Source: Astropecten irregularis
Lineage: Eukaryota; Echinodermata; Asteroidea; Paxillosida; Astropectinidae
NCBI GenBank assembly: GCA_963971285.1
Contig: OZ020250.1
Coordinates: 21,108,783-21,172,782 of the forward strand
DNA: 64,000 bases
Reading direction: 5' to 3'
Shown in pieces: positions 1 to 11,002 of the stretch; the stretch's first letter is position 1, and each line of letters opens with the position of its first letter. The translations under genes and the position numbers were made by a program. A model generated the notes under the pieces. That model was not told the DNA's origin. It was given only the letters and a program-made list of their open reading frames with translations, and ran no database searches.

Positions 1-2765
1 AATAATATGGTTGTGAGGAACACAACAGAATCACTAAAGACGCACACTGTTCGAAACGTCGAGAGATAATACTACCTGTTCTTCTCAGAACTGCACACTC
101 TCACATAAGAGATTACATGGTGTCACCGCAAACCTACCTTATTTTACAACTGAATCAAATATCAAAACCCAATGTCTTCTTGTCCCCTTTCTCGGCTACA
201 ATTCAATACTTTACAACACGCAAGCTTTAGGACTTGTTTCAGGAACGCGATCAGCGATCCTGCTCCTGAAAAAGCTGCTCTGGATCGCGAAACAAACATG
301 CCCTATGCAAACCAGCCGGCTCATCGACCTTGTTTTAACCAGATTTGACCATTGTTGTACATTGTCAAGATGTTGCTGTCGTAGGGTGGGGTTACCAAAT
401 TATATCTCGTTATATTGGGTTATTGTTGAAAGTAGACAGACACACAAACAAACGGACAGAGTATTGAGAGATCAGAATAGGCTTGTTTTAAAAAAATGTG
501 CTTTCGTGTGAAGAGCAGACCATAATCTTGAAGACACAGTACAGTCTCTGGCGATTTGCAACACTATAGCTTCGAATGTGTATCAATTAACATCGATACA
601 CACAAGTGTGCATCGATGATAATTGATTGATCTTTTTGGTGGAAAGGATGGGAAACTGATAAGCAAACTTGTTGATCAGAACCCTTTTAAGGCTTTCACA
701 TGACTGGATTACTCAGTCCGTACCTCACAGGTACGCTAATCTAAACGTCTTGGGTCCTCTTCCCTACTCAGTCAAAATGGTCTTACCCTGAAGTAAATTG
801 CTCCGCCTCAAGTTATCATTAACTCTCTCTTTCTTTCCGATTTTTTTATAAATCCGTTTATTAACTTCTAGATAATTGTTAACTCAAAATATGATGACTT
901 TGCAATATTATATGGTCCAGGTTAATACCATACTTTCATTTCTAAAGTGTAAACAAAATCGGCTTATAAGATAAGATAAACCTAAAAAGAAATGTCATGT
1001 TCTACAATAATTAACAGAATGCTTTAGAAATGACGTGTAATGACGCCACCAAGAATCCCCACCTTAGGACAACACTTAACATCGGCATGCACCATCGATG
1101 CCTATGCAGGTACAGGTACATACAGGTACCGTTGTTATTTCCTTGTGAGATGCCATTCATTAGGGCCCCATCTTGTGACCTTCAAAATCTCTTCTGACAA
1201 CACGACGCTATTGTTATGCATTGTCCCGGTCTTAGCACTTAAGAATGGAAAACACCGTGTCACGATGGGTAAATTTGGTCAGTATTTAGAACAAGTATTG
1301 AGTAACAGGACAGAACAACAGCACCTCGGTGTAGCGGACTCCTGTTAAAATCTTCGTATGTGTAAAAGCATTATGAGACTGTACTCTGTATGTTCTGGTT
1401 GCTTTTATGGGAGCTAGACTATAGGTTCTAATTAACAAATACCGGTTATGCTATTTACACGTCAAGCTCAACAGTTTTCTGAAGAAACACGTCATGTACC
1501 CATTTAAATTCCCTCGGTTGACGATAAATGCAGACTTAATATCAATGGAATTTTGTGTTGTTTTTGGCTGTCTCATTTGTTCCCATGCCATTTATCATTC
1601 ATGATGAAAATATAAAAATGTATGTTTATTTTGGCCGTTCTTTTACTATTAACCTAGCTTTGCCCAAAAGTATAGAACAGTGAGCTATTCCACCAGCTTT
1701 TTCCCCACATACTTCTTCTCTTTGCAACTCCCTGCTTGGTGCATGTTTCCCATTCAACCTACTGTCTAGACAGTTTTAAATGAAATATGAATTCCCATTT
1801 GTATCTCATTGAGTTTTATTCGTTGTAGCCCTTACCTATAGAGTGAGTTTTAGCCTTGTTAGGGGCAACCTTGCATACAAAGGTTCAGTGAAATCGGGAG
1901 AACCACGCATGACGCGCCAACGAAAGACGAAAAAAAAGTGTTGAAAATCAGTCGATGTACTTCGCCCAGCTTGAATTCGAGACAAGTTGTGTTTGTTAAA
2001 AAGCTTAAAATATTGAAAAAAAGATGTCATAGATCTTATTATCACTAGTATTTGGACCACTTTTCATATTTTGCTTTACATGTCCAGTAACAGTAAAGAC
2101 AAAGTAGCTTAGAACGCACTGATAATCGAAGTAGAAAAAAACAAAACAATCTCCCTTCGAATTTGTTTCATGCGTACAAATTCAATCATAAATTAGCATT
2201 AGAAACAAAAGCATATAAGGTTTAACTGGATTAGATTCGTTGTGCACATTGGTGGTCTGCAACTGTATAAATGATTCTCTAGTTCGGACATTCTGGGAAA
2301 AGATGTATACTCGGTACAGTACAGGATTGGTAAACTGAGCTGAGCTCAAATTTTCACAGGCTTATTATTTCATGTACGTGCTGGATTGGACAATTGATTA
2401 ATTTAGATCAAAATCAAGTGATGTACTCTACATACGCTCATAATGATAATGTCTTTAGTCCATGCTTAGGTATATACGAGGTTTAAAAGTGAAATTATAA
2501 TTTGTATTTGTTTAAAACAAAATTCAAACTAGATTTCGCATGAAAGAATCACTTTAGACTACAAATAACATTATTCCACAACGCTGATAGAGCAACGGAT
2601 TTCAAAACGTGTTGCATGTCTTTTCAAGTCTGTTGACTTTTTATGTCTTTAACTCAACTTCACTCTTACTCTTGTATCTCATGGCATACCAAGAGGTGTC
2701 AACGCTTAAAAATCGATGCAGCATGTTGCTTATTTTTGCATGTCCAATACTTCTAACAACCTTAC
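1..2765. other. Intergenic stretch, no firmly supported gene
   Basis: Mostly AT-rich unique-looking sequence. Open frames here (for example 1040-1348 plus) have no recognisable domain, signal peptide or splice context. The only suggestive piece is a minus-strand stretch at 162-265, preceded by a pyrimidine-rich acceptor (ctttttcag) and open for 34 codons in the phase that would fit the donor at 2766. It is described under findings and is not called as a gene. Confidence 0.6.
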
Positions 2766-2844
2766 CTTGTACAAGTTCCATCCAATTTCCCATCAGAGCA
2801 GCAATGGCCACAAGCCACCACATTTTAAAGGAATTCGCCATCAT
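2766..2844 (-). CDS. Possible first coding exon with signal peptide (secreted protein, identity unknown)
   Basis: On the minus strand a double ATG (2844 and 2841) opens 26 codons that look like a signal peptide: a lysine (FKMWW), then a hydrophobic core LVAIAALMG. The frame runs straight into a good 5' splice site, acaag|gtaagg, giving a phase-1 exon end, which is the usual phase after a signal-peptide exon. The following exon would lie at lower coordinates; none is certain. No family can be assigned. It could be chance, since a 26-codon frame with a donor is not rare, so confidence is low. Confidence 0.33.
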
Positions 2845-5800
2845 GACCGGAGTAAGTATCTCCGCTCTCGCAGAGCCTGATCTACTTTATGTGGGTAGTC
2901 TCCCTTGGAGTACCGCAGCCTCCTTCTCCTGGAATGTGAGCAAGCGGCAACGAACTTTCCCCCAGTCGAGAAACTCTTGATGACGTCTCACCACCAGGAG
3001 ACAGGCAGAGACGTCGTGCCAAATCATTACATGATTGTATAACCCCACCCACAATGAGCAAGCACATATCTTTTCAAGCATAGACGTTACATAACGCACA
3101 TTGTGCAAAGAATTCAAAGCACCACTGCGCCTGAAAAGGAAAAGTTGAGAGGTAATCTCCAAAGCAAATATCGACCAAGAGAAACTTCCATGAGGGCAAG
3201 CCTGTTTGTCGGAGTGCGTGGCACGTTGCTAGGTTTCCAGACTACAGAGGCTCTTTTTAAGGCTCTTTCAAAACCTCGCCCAGGCTCAGGCATGGCCTTC
3301 GTCGTCTTAAATCTGAAACATAGGTTGTGGATATTAGGTTTGTCTCCTGATGATGACTAGAGCAGGCTAGTCGAAACGTTGAGACCGAACCAGAAGTGTG
3401 ACGAAAGTGCGAAAGTACGAACGAATATAATTACACAGTGTTTCCACAAACCGATCCACATACCAATAATTGTCACCATACAAACCTCAAATCTGTCTTG
3501 TTGTGGATATTGTAGACGTTGAAGCTTCGTTTTCTTGTCTGAACCGAGCCGAGATTTTGATAAGGAATTTTGTCCTATGGGCTTCCATACGTATAACAGG
3601 AAACATGGCTTCGAAAAGTGTTTGCATGGTACTATGAACTTAATAATTGTAGGAATATACATGCAAGTAGCATATCACTGCCGTGCTTTCGAAAAGAGTA
3701 AAGTTGTATGATGGATTGTTAAAACTTTGTTCATTGTTTTCACTGAGCGATAATGACTGTGCCTGCATGCTATCGAAGCCTTCAGTCCTGGTAGGATCGA
3801 AACACTGATGAGCAGTTTGCAGCAGTTTATTACTTGTATTGATTTGATTCTGCATTGTACATTGTGATGATTTTAATCAGGTCCATGAATTTCAGGACAT
3901 TACCAATCTACTTCCGGGACAATAGGTCCTCTAATTCATCTCCGTTGGGAATCTGGGGCTTTATTTTGTGGTTGTGGATGTTTGAATGGTTGGTGAAAAC
4001 ATGTTCAAAGGTTATTGAAGATGAATGCCTTGTAAAAACCTGTAGTTTATGTCATCTCTTTCAAGTACATTGAAATATTTATATGGTCCACCTCATATCT
4101 TTAACACCACCAAAGTTCGAGCGGGACTCTAACCGGCGACCTCCTGAAGGAGCCGGTTCGAATCCCGCTCCAGTCAATTTGATAATAATAAGGAAAGTAT
4201 TTGTCATTGCGGGTTGCCTCTGTGTTCGTATGGAATGAAGATATAGATGCATGCAAACCACCTTTGGATGGGTAAATTGCTCATTGTGTTTGTTATACAA
4301 GTGGTTACCCAAAGGCCTCCCATTTCTAAGATTGTCCTGACGGTAGTCCATCTTTGCATAATCAGGCAGCAACTCCACCGTCCTGTCTTAGTCCCGTAAC
4401 TCCTTGGGTTTCAGTAGGACCACTCCATGGTAGGCCTACGGTAGGAGCGCAATACCGCCCAGCAGGGACAACAACAACATCCCTATTTGCTTCCGTCTGT
4501 GGTGATTTCAATGGGGCTACCTTATTCTTCTTTGGGATAACTCTCATAGTGAGAGGATGAAAGCCCTCTGTGCAAATAGGCCCCTGGGCTTAGGATTTTC
4601 CTGGATGGACGAAATTGTGTTCTTAATCTCCTTTGGTTAGCAAGATGCATGGCCGTCACGTGCATTCTACTTCAGAGATATGTTTAGCCTTATGAGTGTT
4701 GTGTGTGACCAAGGAGGTATGCTACATCCACGATGTGACAAACTCAAGCGCGCCAGTGTCTTACTGTATAGGCCTCCTGAAAGTTTGTGCTCTTCAAACA
4801 CTTTACCAAGCAAAGTTCTACGAAAATAATGTATAGTGACATCCAGTTCCCAACATTTTAAATTAGCAGAACCTTACTTTTCTACTCGCCAAAGAAAGAA
4901 TATCTACCAAAGCTCCGTGGAATGTAATCGACTGACATGGTTTTGAATGTGGTATATCACACGCAGAGCAAATTTCTACTTAAACACAGATACCAACCAA
5001 AGCCTTGTGTTACATACCTGCCAACCTGTAAGATTTTATCAGATTCAGTAAGATTTTTGAGATAAAAATAACAAAATTCGATTTTTCTTCTAATTGATAA
5101 ATCAGATTTACCGAAATTATTTGTACATGCATTTTATATGTATTTACTGAAGATTTGAGTGAAATTAAGATTTTTGCTTTCATTTTGAATGTAAAATAAG
5201 ATTTCAATCCATGAGTAATTATGATAGGCCTATCTTAAAATATGGGATGGTATTGTATTTTGGCTGCTACATGTTCCAAGTGCTCTGTAACAAAGAAGGA
5301 CCAACCAAAGGCCTATAGGTCTGTGCAATGTAAATTGACCGGTGCGGTACCCATTGTGCTGTAACAAATGACTTTTTTGATCTTCAAACAGATAATTGAT
5401 AAGATATAAGTATAAAATAGTAAATACTAGTATTATTTTTCACGAGAGCTCTTGGATGTATTTAAACTTACGGCTTCAACTTCAGCTCTGGCTGTTTAAA
5501 TAAACGCGTTTCTACTTGTGATCTATACACTTCAGTGCATATGAGACGCGCTGTTGCTCGTATAGCAACAGTCGTAGCCATATCCGTAGCCGGCCGAAAA
5601 AGCATGTGTCGGTTTGAATTGACCATAACGCGCCACAAGAGAGCGCCCTTCCATTTAGAGTGTGACTCCACTTCTAAAAAGAAATGAAAGAAGTCACTCA
5701 GTCAAGCCACACTTTAATGTCAACTGGATTGCCATTATTGGTAAAGCTCTGCCATGAAATTTTAAAATGCAATAACCATTATAAACACGATCATAGAAAT

Positions 5801-6693
5801 TATACCATGGGGACCACCCCATTTAGATAATTATTATTCGCTGTTATCTGAAAACATACATCAGCCATCGTTTTTCATTGTGCCTGTAAAACATGGCATA
5901 TTTTAGCCTCCGTACGTTTGCCAGCTGGACGATCAATGACGTCATGCTTCTGGGGTGGTCATCAAAGCGTCGCATCTGTTTCAATTTAATTCAATTTTCA
6001 GAATAATGCTTGAATAAGCTATATTGCCACGGGCTATGTGTAATTGCGAATGGCACTCCCCATAAAATTGCTCTTTTGTTGTTTATGAAAATAATTAATT
6101 ATAGCTCATGGTAGGGGGCGGTATGGTTTGATGCTTGCATTATACCTATTATTATTATTATGCAGGCACACAGCCAACGAGCTTTACGTCCGACCATTGA
6201 GTCACACTTCACAGTCACGCACACGGTCCATATTGGTAACTTGCTACATATCCAATAGGCGATATGGTATAAGCTACGTTCCTTGCCTCGCCACGTATTT
6301 CATAATCTAGTGAACATCTGATAGTGGGAGACATCCTTACTGCAAGCTTGATGTTGTTGCATTGCATGCTATCATCCTATGAATGTTAATTGATTGTGAA
6401 GGCCTCTCAGCAGCAGGCTGTATAGAGATAATGGTGTGTAGTCTGTTGCTGATAATGTTTCAAAGTCCTGTAATGGACTTAAGGAACGAGAACTCATAAA
6501 CTACATAACGTCTACGTTGTATGCCGGCTCTTTCCCTCGGTCTGACTTTCAGCAGCGTCTTGGCTCATCTATCAACATCTTCGGAAAGTCTTGGACGAGA
6601 TCAACGAATTTGCGTCGACGGGAAAGTGTTCAGATATAACTGACAGTGGTCGAGAGGAGTTATTGATAGGTATGAACCAACCATAAGGACAAC
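2845..6693. other. Intergenic stretch with repeat fragments
   Basis: No coding region is supported. It contains a fragment of the tRNA-derived SINE family around 4108-4190 (B-box-like GGTTCGAATCC followed by the shared CGCTCCAGTCAATTT), a degraded copy of the GGCTCM inverted-repeat element near 3250-3335, and AT-rich sequence with repeated taagatttt words near 5020-5215. Nothing recognisable as a promoter was found directly upstream of the GPCR at 6694. Confidence 0.5.
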
Positions 6694-7704
6694 ATGAATA
6701 CCAGTGGCTTTGAGATTGTGATTGAGTCGGGCATCATAAATTCGAGCAGTATGTCTACGCTATCAGCTGATAAACGGGACATAATATTTGCTGCTGAAAT
6801 ATTCATCTTTGGCTTGTTTCCAATCGGTCTTTTCACCAACTGCGCCTTTCTCTTCGCCGTTGTCTGCAGGAAATCTTTGCAGACTACTTTCAACATCTTC
6901 CTGTCCAATCTATCCATCGCGGGGATCTTTTACTTGTCCCTTGCCTTCGCTTTTACGTGCATGAGCGATAAAGATGACATTCTTGTGCGTGGATTCTGCT
7001 TCTTGATAGCAACCTCTTACGTTGCGTCGAGTCTGTTTGTCAGTATCGTCGCAATCGAGCGGTTTCTTGCCGTAGCAATACCGCGGAGGTACTCGCTCCT
7101 TGCTAGTGACAAGGGCCGCGCGGGAAAGATCAGCCTGGTAGCCTGGATGATAGCTGTAATGTGTGGTGGTCTCATAAAGCTCATAGTGTATCTGTTTGGT
7201 TTTCAAGGGAGCACCTTGCTAGTCGTGGCTGGGATCCTTGTCTTGGTCTTCTTGACATTGAACGTCACCCTGTACACACGTGTCATGTGGAAGCTGTGGC
7301 ACCGGCCTCTGGTATCGACTTCCAGTCAGCGGCGAGTCATGATCAAGTTAGCCCTCACAACATTCGTGTTGTTCGCGATCAACACAACTCACATTGTCTA
7401 CATCATCATGCACTACTTTTTTGAGGATAAGGTTGACACGACGCCTTTTGAGATGAGCATGCTTGCTTTGAATGCCACTGACTACACCGTTAACCCCTTG
7501 GTATACGGGCTGCTGAATTTAGACTTGAAGAAGGTTTCTCTGAGAGTGGCCCTCAGAAAATTAAGTTGCAGTTGGAGAGCCATCATGGGACAGAGAGGCA
7601 GTCATGTACCTCACTGCGCCATCAGCAGAACGGTTGATGCCGCAGTTGACCAAACACCAGCTCAGACAGTTGAGCAATATTCTTGCGCACTTCAAGCGAC
7701 ATAA
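6694..7704 (+). CDS. Rhodopsin-type G protein-coupled receptor, single exon (orphan)
   Basis: A 336-codon intronless frame with seven hydrophobic segments. Class A landmarks are visible: N in TM1 (GLFTNCAFL), FLSNLS in TM2, an ERF version of the DRY motif at the end of TM3 (AIERFLAV), and NPLVY (the NPxxY motif) in TM7, followed by a cytoplasmic tail of about 60 residues. N-glycosylation sequons (NTS, NSS) lie at the N terminus. Oddities: the usual TM2 aspartate is glycine (NLSIAGI), TM6 lacks the CWxP motif, and the second extracellular loop is short without the conserved cysteine. A paralogue follows 430 bp downstream on the same strand. Ligand unknown; such lineage-specific intronless class A receptors are expanded in echinoderms. 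The ATG at 6694 precedes the N-terminal sequons and the whole of TM1. Confidence 0.85.
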   Translation: MNTSGFEIVIESGIINSSSMSTLSADKRDIIFAAEIFIFGLFPIGLFTNCAFLFAVVCRKSLQTTFNIFLSNLSIAGIFYLSLAFAFTCMSDKDDILVRGFCFLIATSYVASSLFVSIVAIERFLAVAIPRRYSLLASDKGRAGKISLVAWMIAVMCGGLIKLIVYLFGFQGSTLLVVAGILVLVFLTLNVTLYTRVMWKLWHRPLVSTSSQRRVMIKLALTTFVLFAINTTHIVYIIMHYFFEDKVDTTPFEMSMLALNATDYTVNPLVYGLLNLDLKKVSLRVALRKLSCSWRAIMGQRGSHVPHCAISRTVDAAVDQTPAQTVEQYSCALQAT

Positions 7705-8134
7705 AATTAATAATGTGCGTGTTGTGGGGAATGCAGTCATAAACATTATAATGACGCTTGTCAAATGGTTATGAATTAATTATTAGGCTGTTCTTTGTGT
7801 GTGTAATGAAAGGAGCCATATCAATCATGATAATATGGTGTATATATTAATCATATTGTTTCCTAGCATGATTTATCTTTGTATGACGATGAATGCGCTT
7901 AAGTGATTGTGGTTCCTTTGTACACGCCATGCGTTTTGTATTTGCATTTTACCGTCATTATGTTTTAATGAAATGACGGTATAATCTAGCAACGAGCTTT
8001 TCGAAAATGACACTTGTGACTTTATATACACCGCGGCAACACCGTATACTGATGAGTTGTAAATCCTGCTGCTGGCCGTCGATGGCACAAAATGCATTGT
8101 GGTTGGAATAAGCAGGAATGATGTTCAGATCATC

Positions 8135-8932
8135 ATGAACAACACTACCATGTGTGCTTCAGCAACATCTGCGGATGGGGCCTTCTTGGTAACATCAGTG
8201 TTGGTGTTTGTGATCTTCACTATCGGCTGTGTAGCCAATGGTGTGTTTCTTTACCAAGTGGTACGCTTCAAGTCTGTGAGAACCGCATTCAACATTTTCC
8301 TGTTCAATCTTGCCAGCGCAAGTTTCTTGTTCCTGATCCTCACCGTGACCTTCACAGGACTGTGCATGCTGAAAGCAATTGATGAATTTTCTCTGGGATG
8401 GACAGTAATGTTCATCGTAGCCTACCTTGCATCCACTTTGTTTGTTACCATCATTGCAGCAGAAAGATACCTAGCCGTGTGCCACCCGCTGAAATACGTC
8501 TCCATCGTGAAAAGCAAGGCCAGATCATTCAAGATATGTGCAGCAGCCTGGATTACGTCCTTCTTATGCGCTGGATTGTTGGCGTATATGTGGTTTATGA
8601 AGCTTCGGCGATCATATGTAACTATCTTCTGTATTTTGAGCTTTGCTTCCCTGATTGTGGATTTCTTCATGTATGGCTCCATCCTACGAAAGGTACGCCG
8701 ATCCTCCTCCTCTAAAGTACTCCGACGAGTTGTGGGGAAATTGGCAATGACTGCACTTCTGGTGTTCTCCACGGACGCCTCGCACGTCATATTATTCATT
8801 ACGATGAAGCTTTACGAGGAGAACAAGCCGTTGTGTATTTTTTCGATGATGGCTGTCAATGTTGTTCTGGTTTCTTTAACATCTTTGCTGCATTGCTTTC
8901 TTGGTGTAGACATGCGCAGACTCTCTGGGTGA
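8135..8932 (+). CDS. Divergent rhodopsin-type GPCR, single exon, paralogue of upstream receptor
   Basis: A 265-codon intronless frame from the ATG at 8135; the open frame extends 5' to 8099 but only through a GTG, which is not a likely animal start. Seven hydrophobic segments align with the receptor at 6694: shared TxFNIFLxNL at TM1-TM2, AERYLAVCHP at the end of TM3 (intact ERY), and AAWITSFLCAGLL in TM4. TM2 has serine where aspartate is usual (NLASAS). TM6 has no proline-containing CWxP motif and TM7 has no NPxxY; the frame stops a few residues after TM7, so there is almost no cytoplasmic tail. It is either a functionally altered receptor or a gene in decay with its frame still intact. Tandem duplication with the upstream gene is the simplest origin. 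Confidence 0.78.
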   Translation: MNNTTMCASATSADGAFLVTSVLVFVIFTIGCVANGVFLYQVVRFKSVRTAFNIFLFNLASASFLFLILTVTFTGLCMLKAIDEFSLGWTVMFIVAYLASTLFVTIIAAERYLAVCHPLKYVSIVKSKARSFKICAAAWITSFLCAGLLAYMWFMKLRRSYVTIFCILSFASLIVDFFMYGSILRKVRRSSSSKVLRRVVGKLAMTALLVFSTDASHVILFITMKLYEENKPLCIFSMMAVNVVLVSLTSLLHCFLGVDMRRLSG

Positions 8933-10906
8933 ATACTGTACACAAATGCTGACATCTCTGAGCGTGTTTTGCCATGTGACACAAACACCGTGCTACACCG
9001 TGTACAAATAAGTGAAGGAGACACTTTATTGTGACTGGATGTCTACAGGTACTATATTCCTAAACCTGCTTGGCAAAACATTTGAAACTTTGAGGCAAAC
9101 AATGTCTCTTTAGAGTTAAAACGCCAACATTCGTTTCGAAAACGACCAAGTAAAATTGACCATTGAAACGCTGTTTTAATTACCATGTTCAACACGATGT
9201 TCTGAGTCGTGCGTTTGTATACCAGCTCAACGTTATGACTACTTATGGGCCCGAGGTGCTTTATCTGAATGTAAATTTGTTCATTTTAAGAATTCACCAC
9301 TTTTAAATCAGTTCGTAGCATAGAAACAAAACAAAACATCCTGACGAGTGGTCGAGCGTTCAAAATGTACATTATTTCTTAACATTTATTGTTATACATG
9401 CATTTTATTTTTATTTATTTATTTCTAATATTTATCCAGGGTAACACATTCACACAAAGGTGGTGTTCCATAGGGCCCTGACTTAAACTAATACTAATCA
9501 CTAATACAATCAAAATAATGAAAATTTATAAGAAAAACAAAGATACAGTCACTTAAAAGCGGGATAAAAAAGAAGAAGCAAACATTCACACGAAATTAAT
9601 GTACATGTAAGTTTGTACCCAAAGATATACCGTTTCGTGAAATAATGTTGAAATGCTATGTGTGTCAGTGTGTAACACTAGATGGTCAACATATGCCTAT
9701 ATCCATTTCAATTGGTCACAACATTTTGCAAACTAAGTCCATTTTGGGCGTTGTGCGAAGCAAATTTTGTGGCCTTTTGGAACTGAATTTTCAAGCATAG
9801 TTTATACGTTCTGCCGTCTGAGGCTGAATGTGTGCGTTTTTGTGTAGCAAGTATTCAATACTTATAGGCATGCTAAATATTGAAGGAAAATTCTCCGCCA
9901 TGTTTAATTAAACCCATCGCAAAGCTTGGTAATATTACTTACTATTTCCAATCCTAAGCCTATATGTCACTTTTGTTACAAATCGCCACAGAAATATGAG
10001 TATCCCTAAAATGTGTACTTGTGAGTTGTGACTACTGATATTATTTGTTCATACAAAATGAGATGAATTGAAGCCGTATACCACTAAAATCCAGATAATA
10101 TACATGACAGGTCACCGAATTTACTCATTACAATTTGTAGGTTACATCCGGGTTGATTTGATGTGTGACGTAATGAGTGTTCTAACTATGACACACCTCC
10201 CTTATACATGTACATGTAGTTATTATTCTCCTCATTTTCGGACCGTAATTTGTGCGGGTATAATGTGAACACAAATATTAATGCAAAAACCCGCCACCGT
10301 ACTAGATTCACTTCAATGTATATATTATGATTAACATGCGTATAATATTAACTGAATTTAATGAACGTCGGTTCTGGTTATTATTCTCGTAAAATAAATT
10401 GACAAAGATTCAAAACATTCAATTAATGGAGGAAGACTCCGAACGTTACTCACGATTCCATAATTATTATTTGTAGGCACTTTGTATAAATCTGATTTGA
10501 AACAAAACTTCCTATAAGACAGAAATCACCTTTGGCTTAAAGGTATAATACATGATTGTGGTAAAGGTCATAGAATAGCACTCACACTTTGTCTGATGAA
10601 ACATACAATAATAAGCCTGTACAAATCGGACATCTGAGTCACAAGAAAATAGCGAAAACCCGACTCAATTCTTCTTATACAACATAAAGAATGGTTTTGA
10701 TCTTACCCCAAGATCAAAACTGTTTTCGGTCTTTGTTTGACTAATCTCTGGGTATGTACACAATTTCAGGCTGAAATATGTTAACGGTATGTTTCTACCA
10801 GTACCATATTCATACCCTGAAAGTTATACGTAAATCTGTGAACATTTCTGTTTGGATATGTTACCAATCCTGTACTGTGCATTTAACGTGATATTTTCTG
10901 CTGACT
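8933..10906. other. Intergenic stretch between GPCR2 and the 3' end of the SLC5 gene
   Basis: No coding region is supported. AT-rich sequence; an (attt)n run lies near 9403-9424. At about 10538-10886 there is a copy of a related AAAGGTATAATACATGATTG-type inverted-repeat element, whose right end lies only some 20 bp beyond the SLC5 stop codon, so the carrier's 3' UTR probably includes repeat sequence. Confidence 0.5.
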
Positions 10907-11002
10907 TTAGACTTGTGTATTTAGTTGTGGTAGTTCAATCCCACATTCCCCTTCGGTCTCCTTCTCCTCTTCTTTGATAGGAGTTTTGCCGTCCACTAAA
11001 TC
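10907..11002 (-). CDS. Last exon of the SLC5 gene: acidic C-terminal tail with class I PDZ ligand
   Basis: This exon encodes 31 residues, a charged cytoplasmic tail (KEEEKETEGE) that ends in LNTQV followed by TAA at 10907-10909. T-x-V at the C terminus is a class I PDZ-binding motif; mammalian SLC5A8 ends in a comparable T-x-L motif and binds PDZ scaffolds. Binding here is inference. The corresponding exon of the neighbouring SLC5 fragment lacks such an ending. Confidence 0.8.
   Translation of the reverse strand, partial: DLVDGKTPIKEEEKETEGECGIELPQLNTQV

Noticed and set aside
1040-1348. 102-codon plus-strand frame
   Set aside because: No recognisable motif, no membrane or signal segment at its start, and no adjoining splice sites of note.
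2609-3360. Several plus- and minus-strand frames of 60-120 codons
   Set aside because: No domain or splice support; only the short signal-like stretch at 2766-2844 was retained as possible.
8099-8134. Upstream start of the second GPCR
   Set aside because: The frame is open but begins with GTG; the ATG at 8135 still gives a full TM1.
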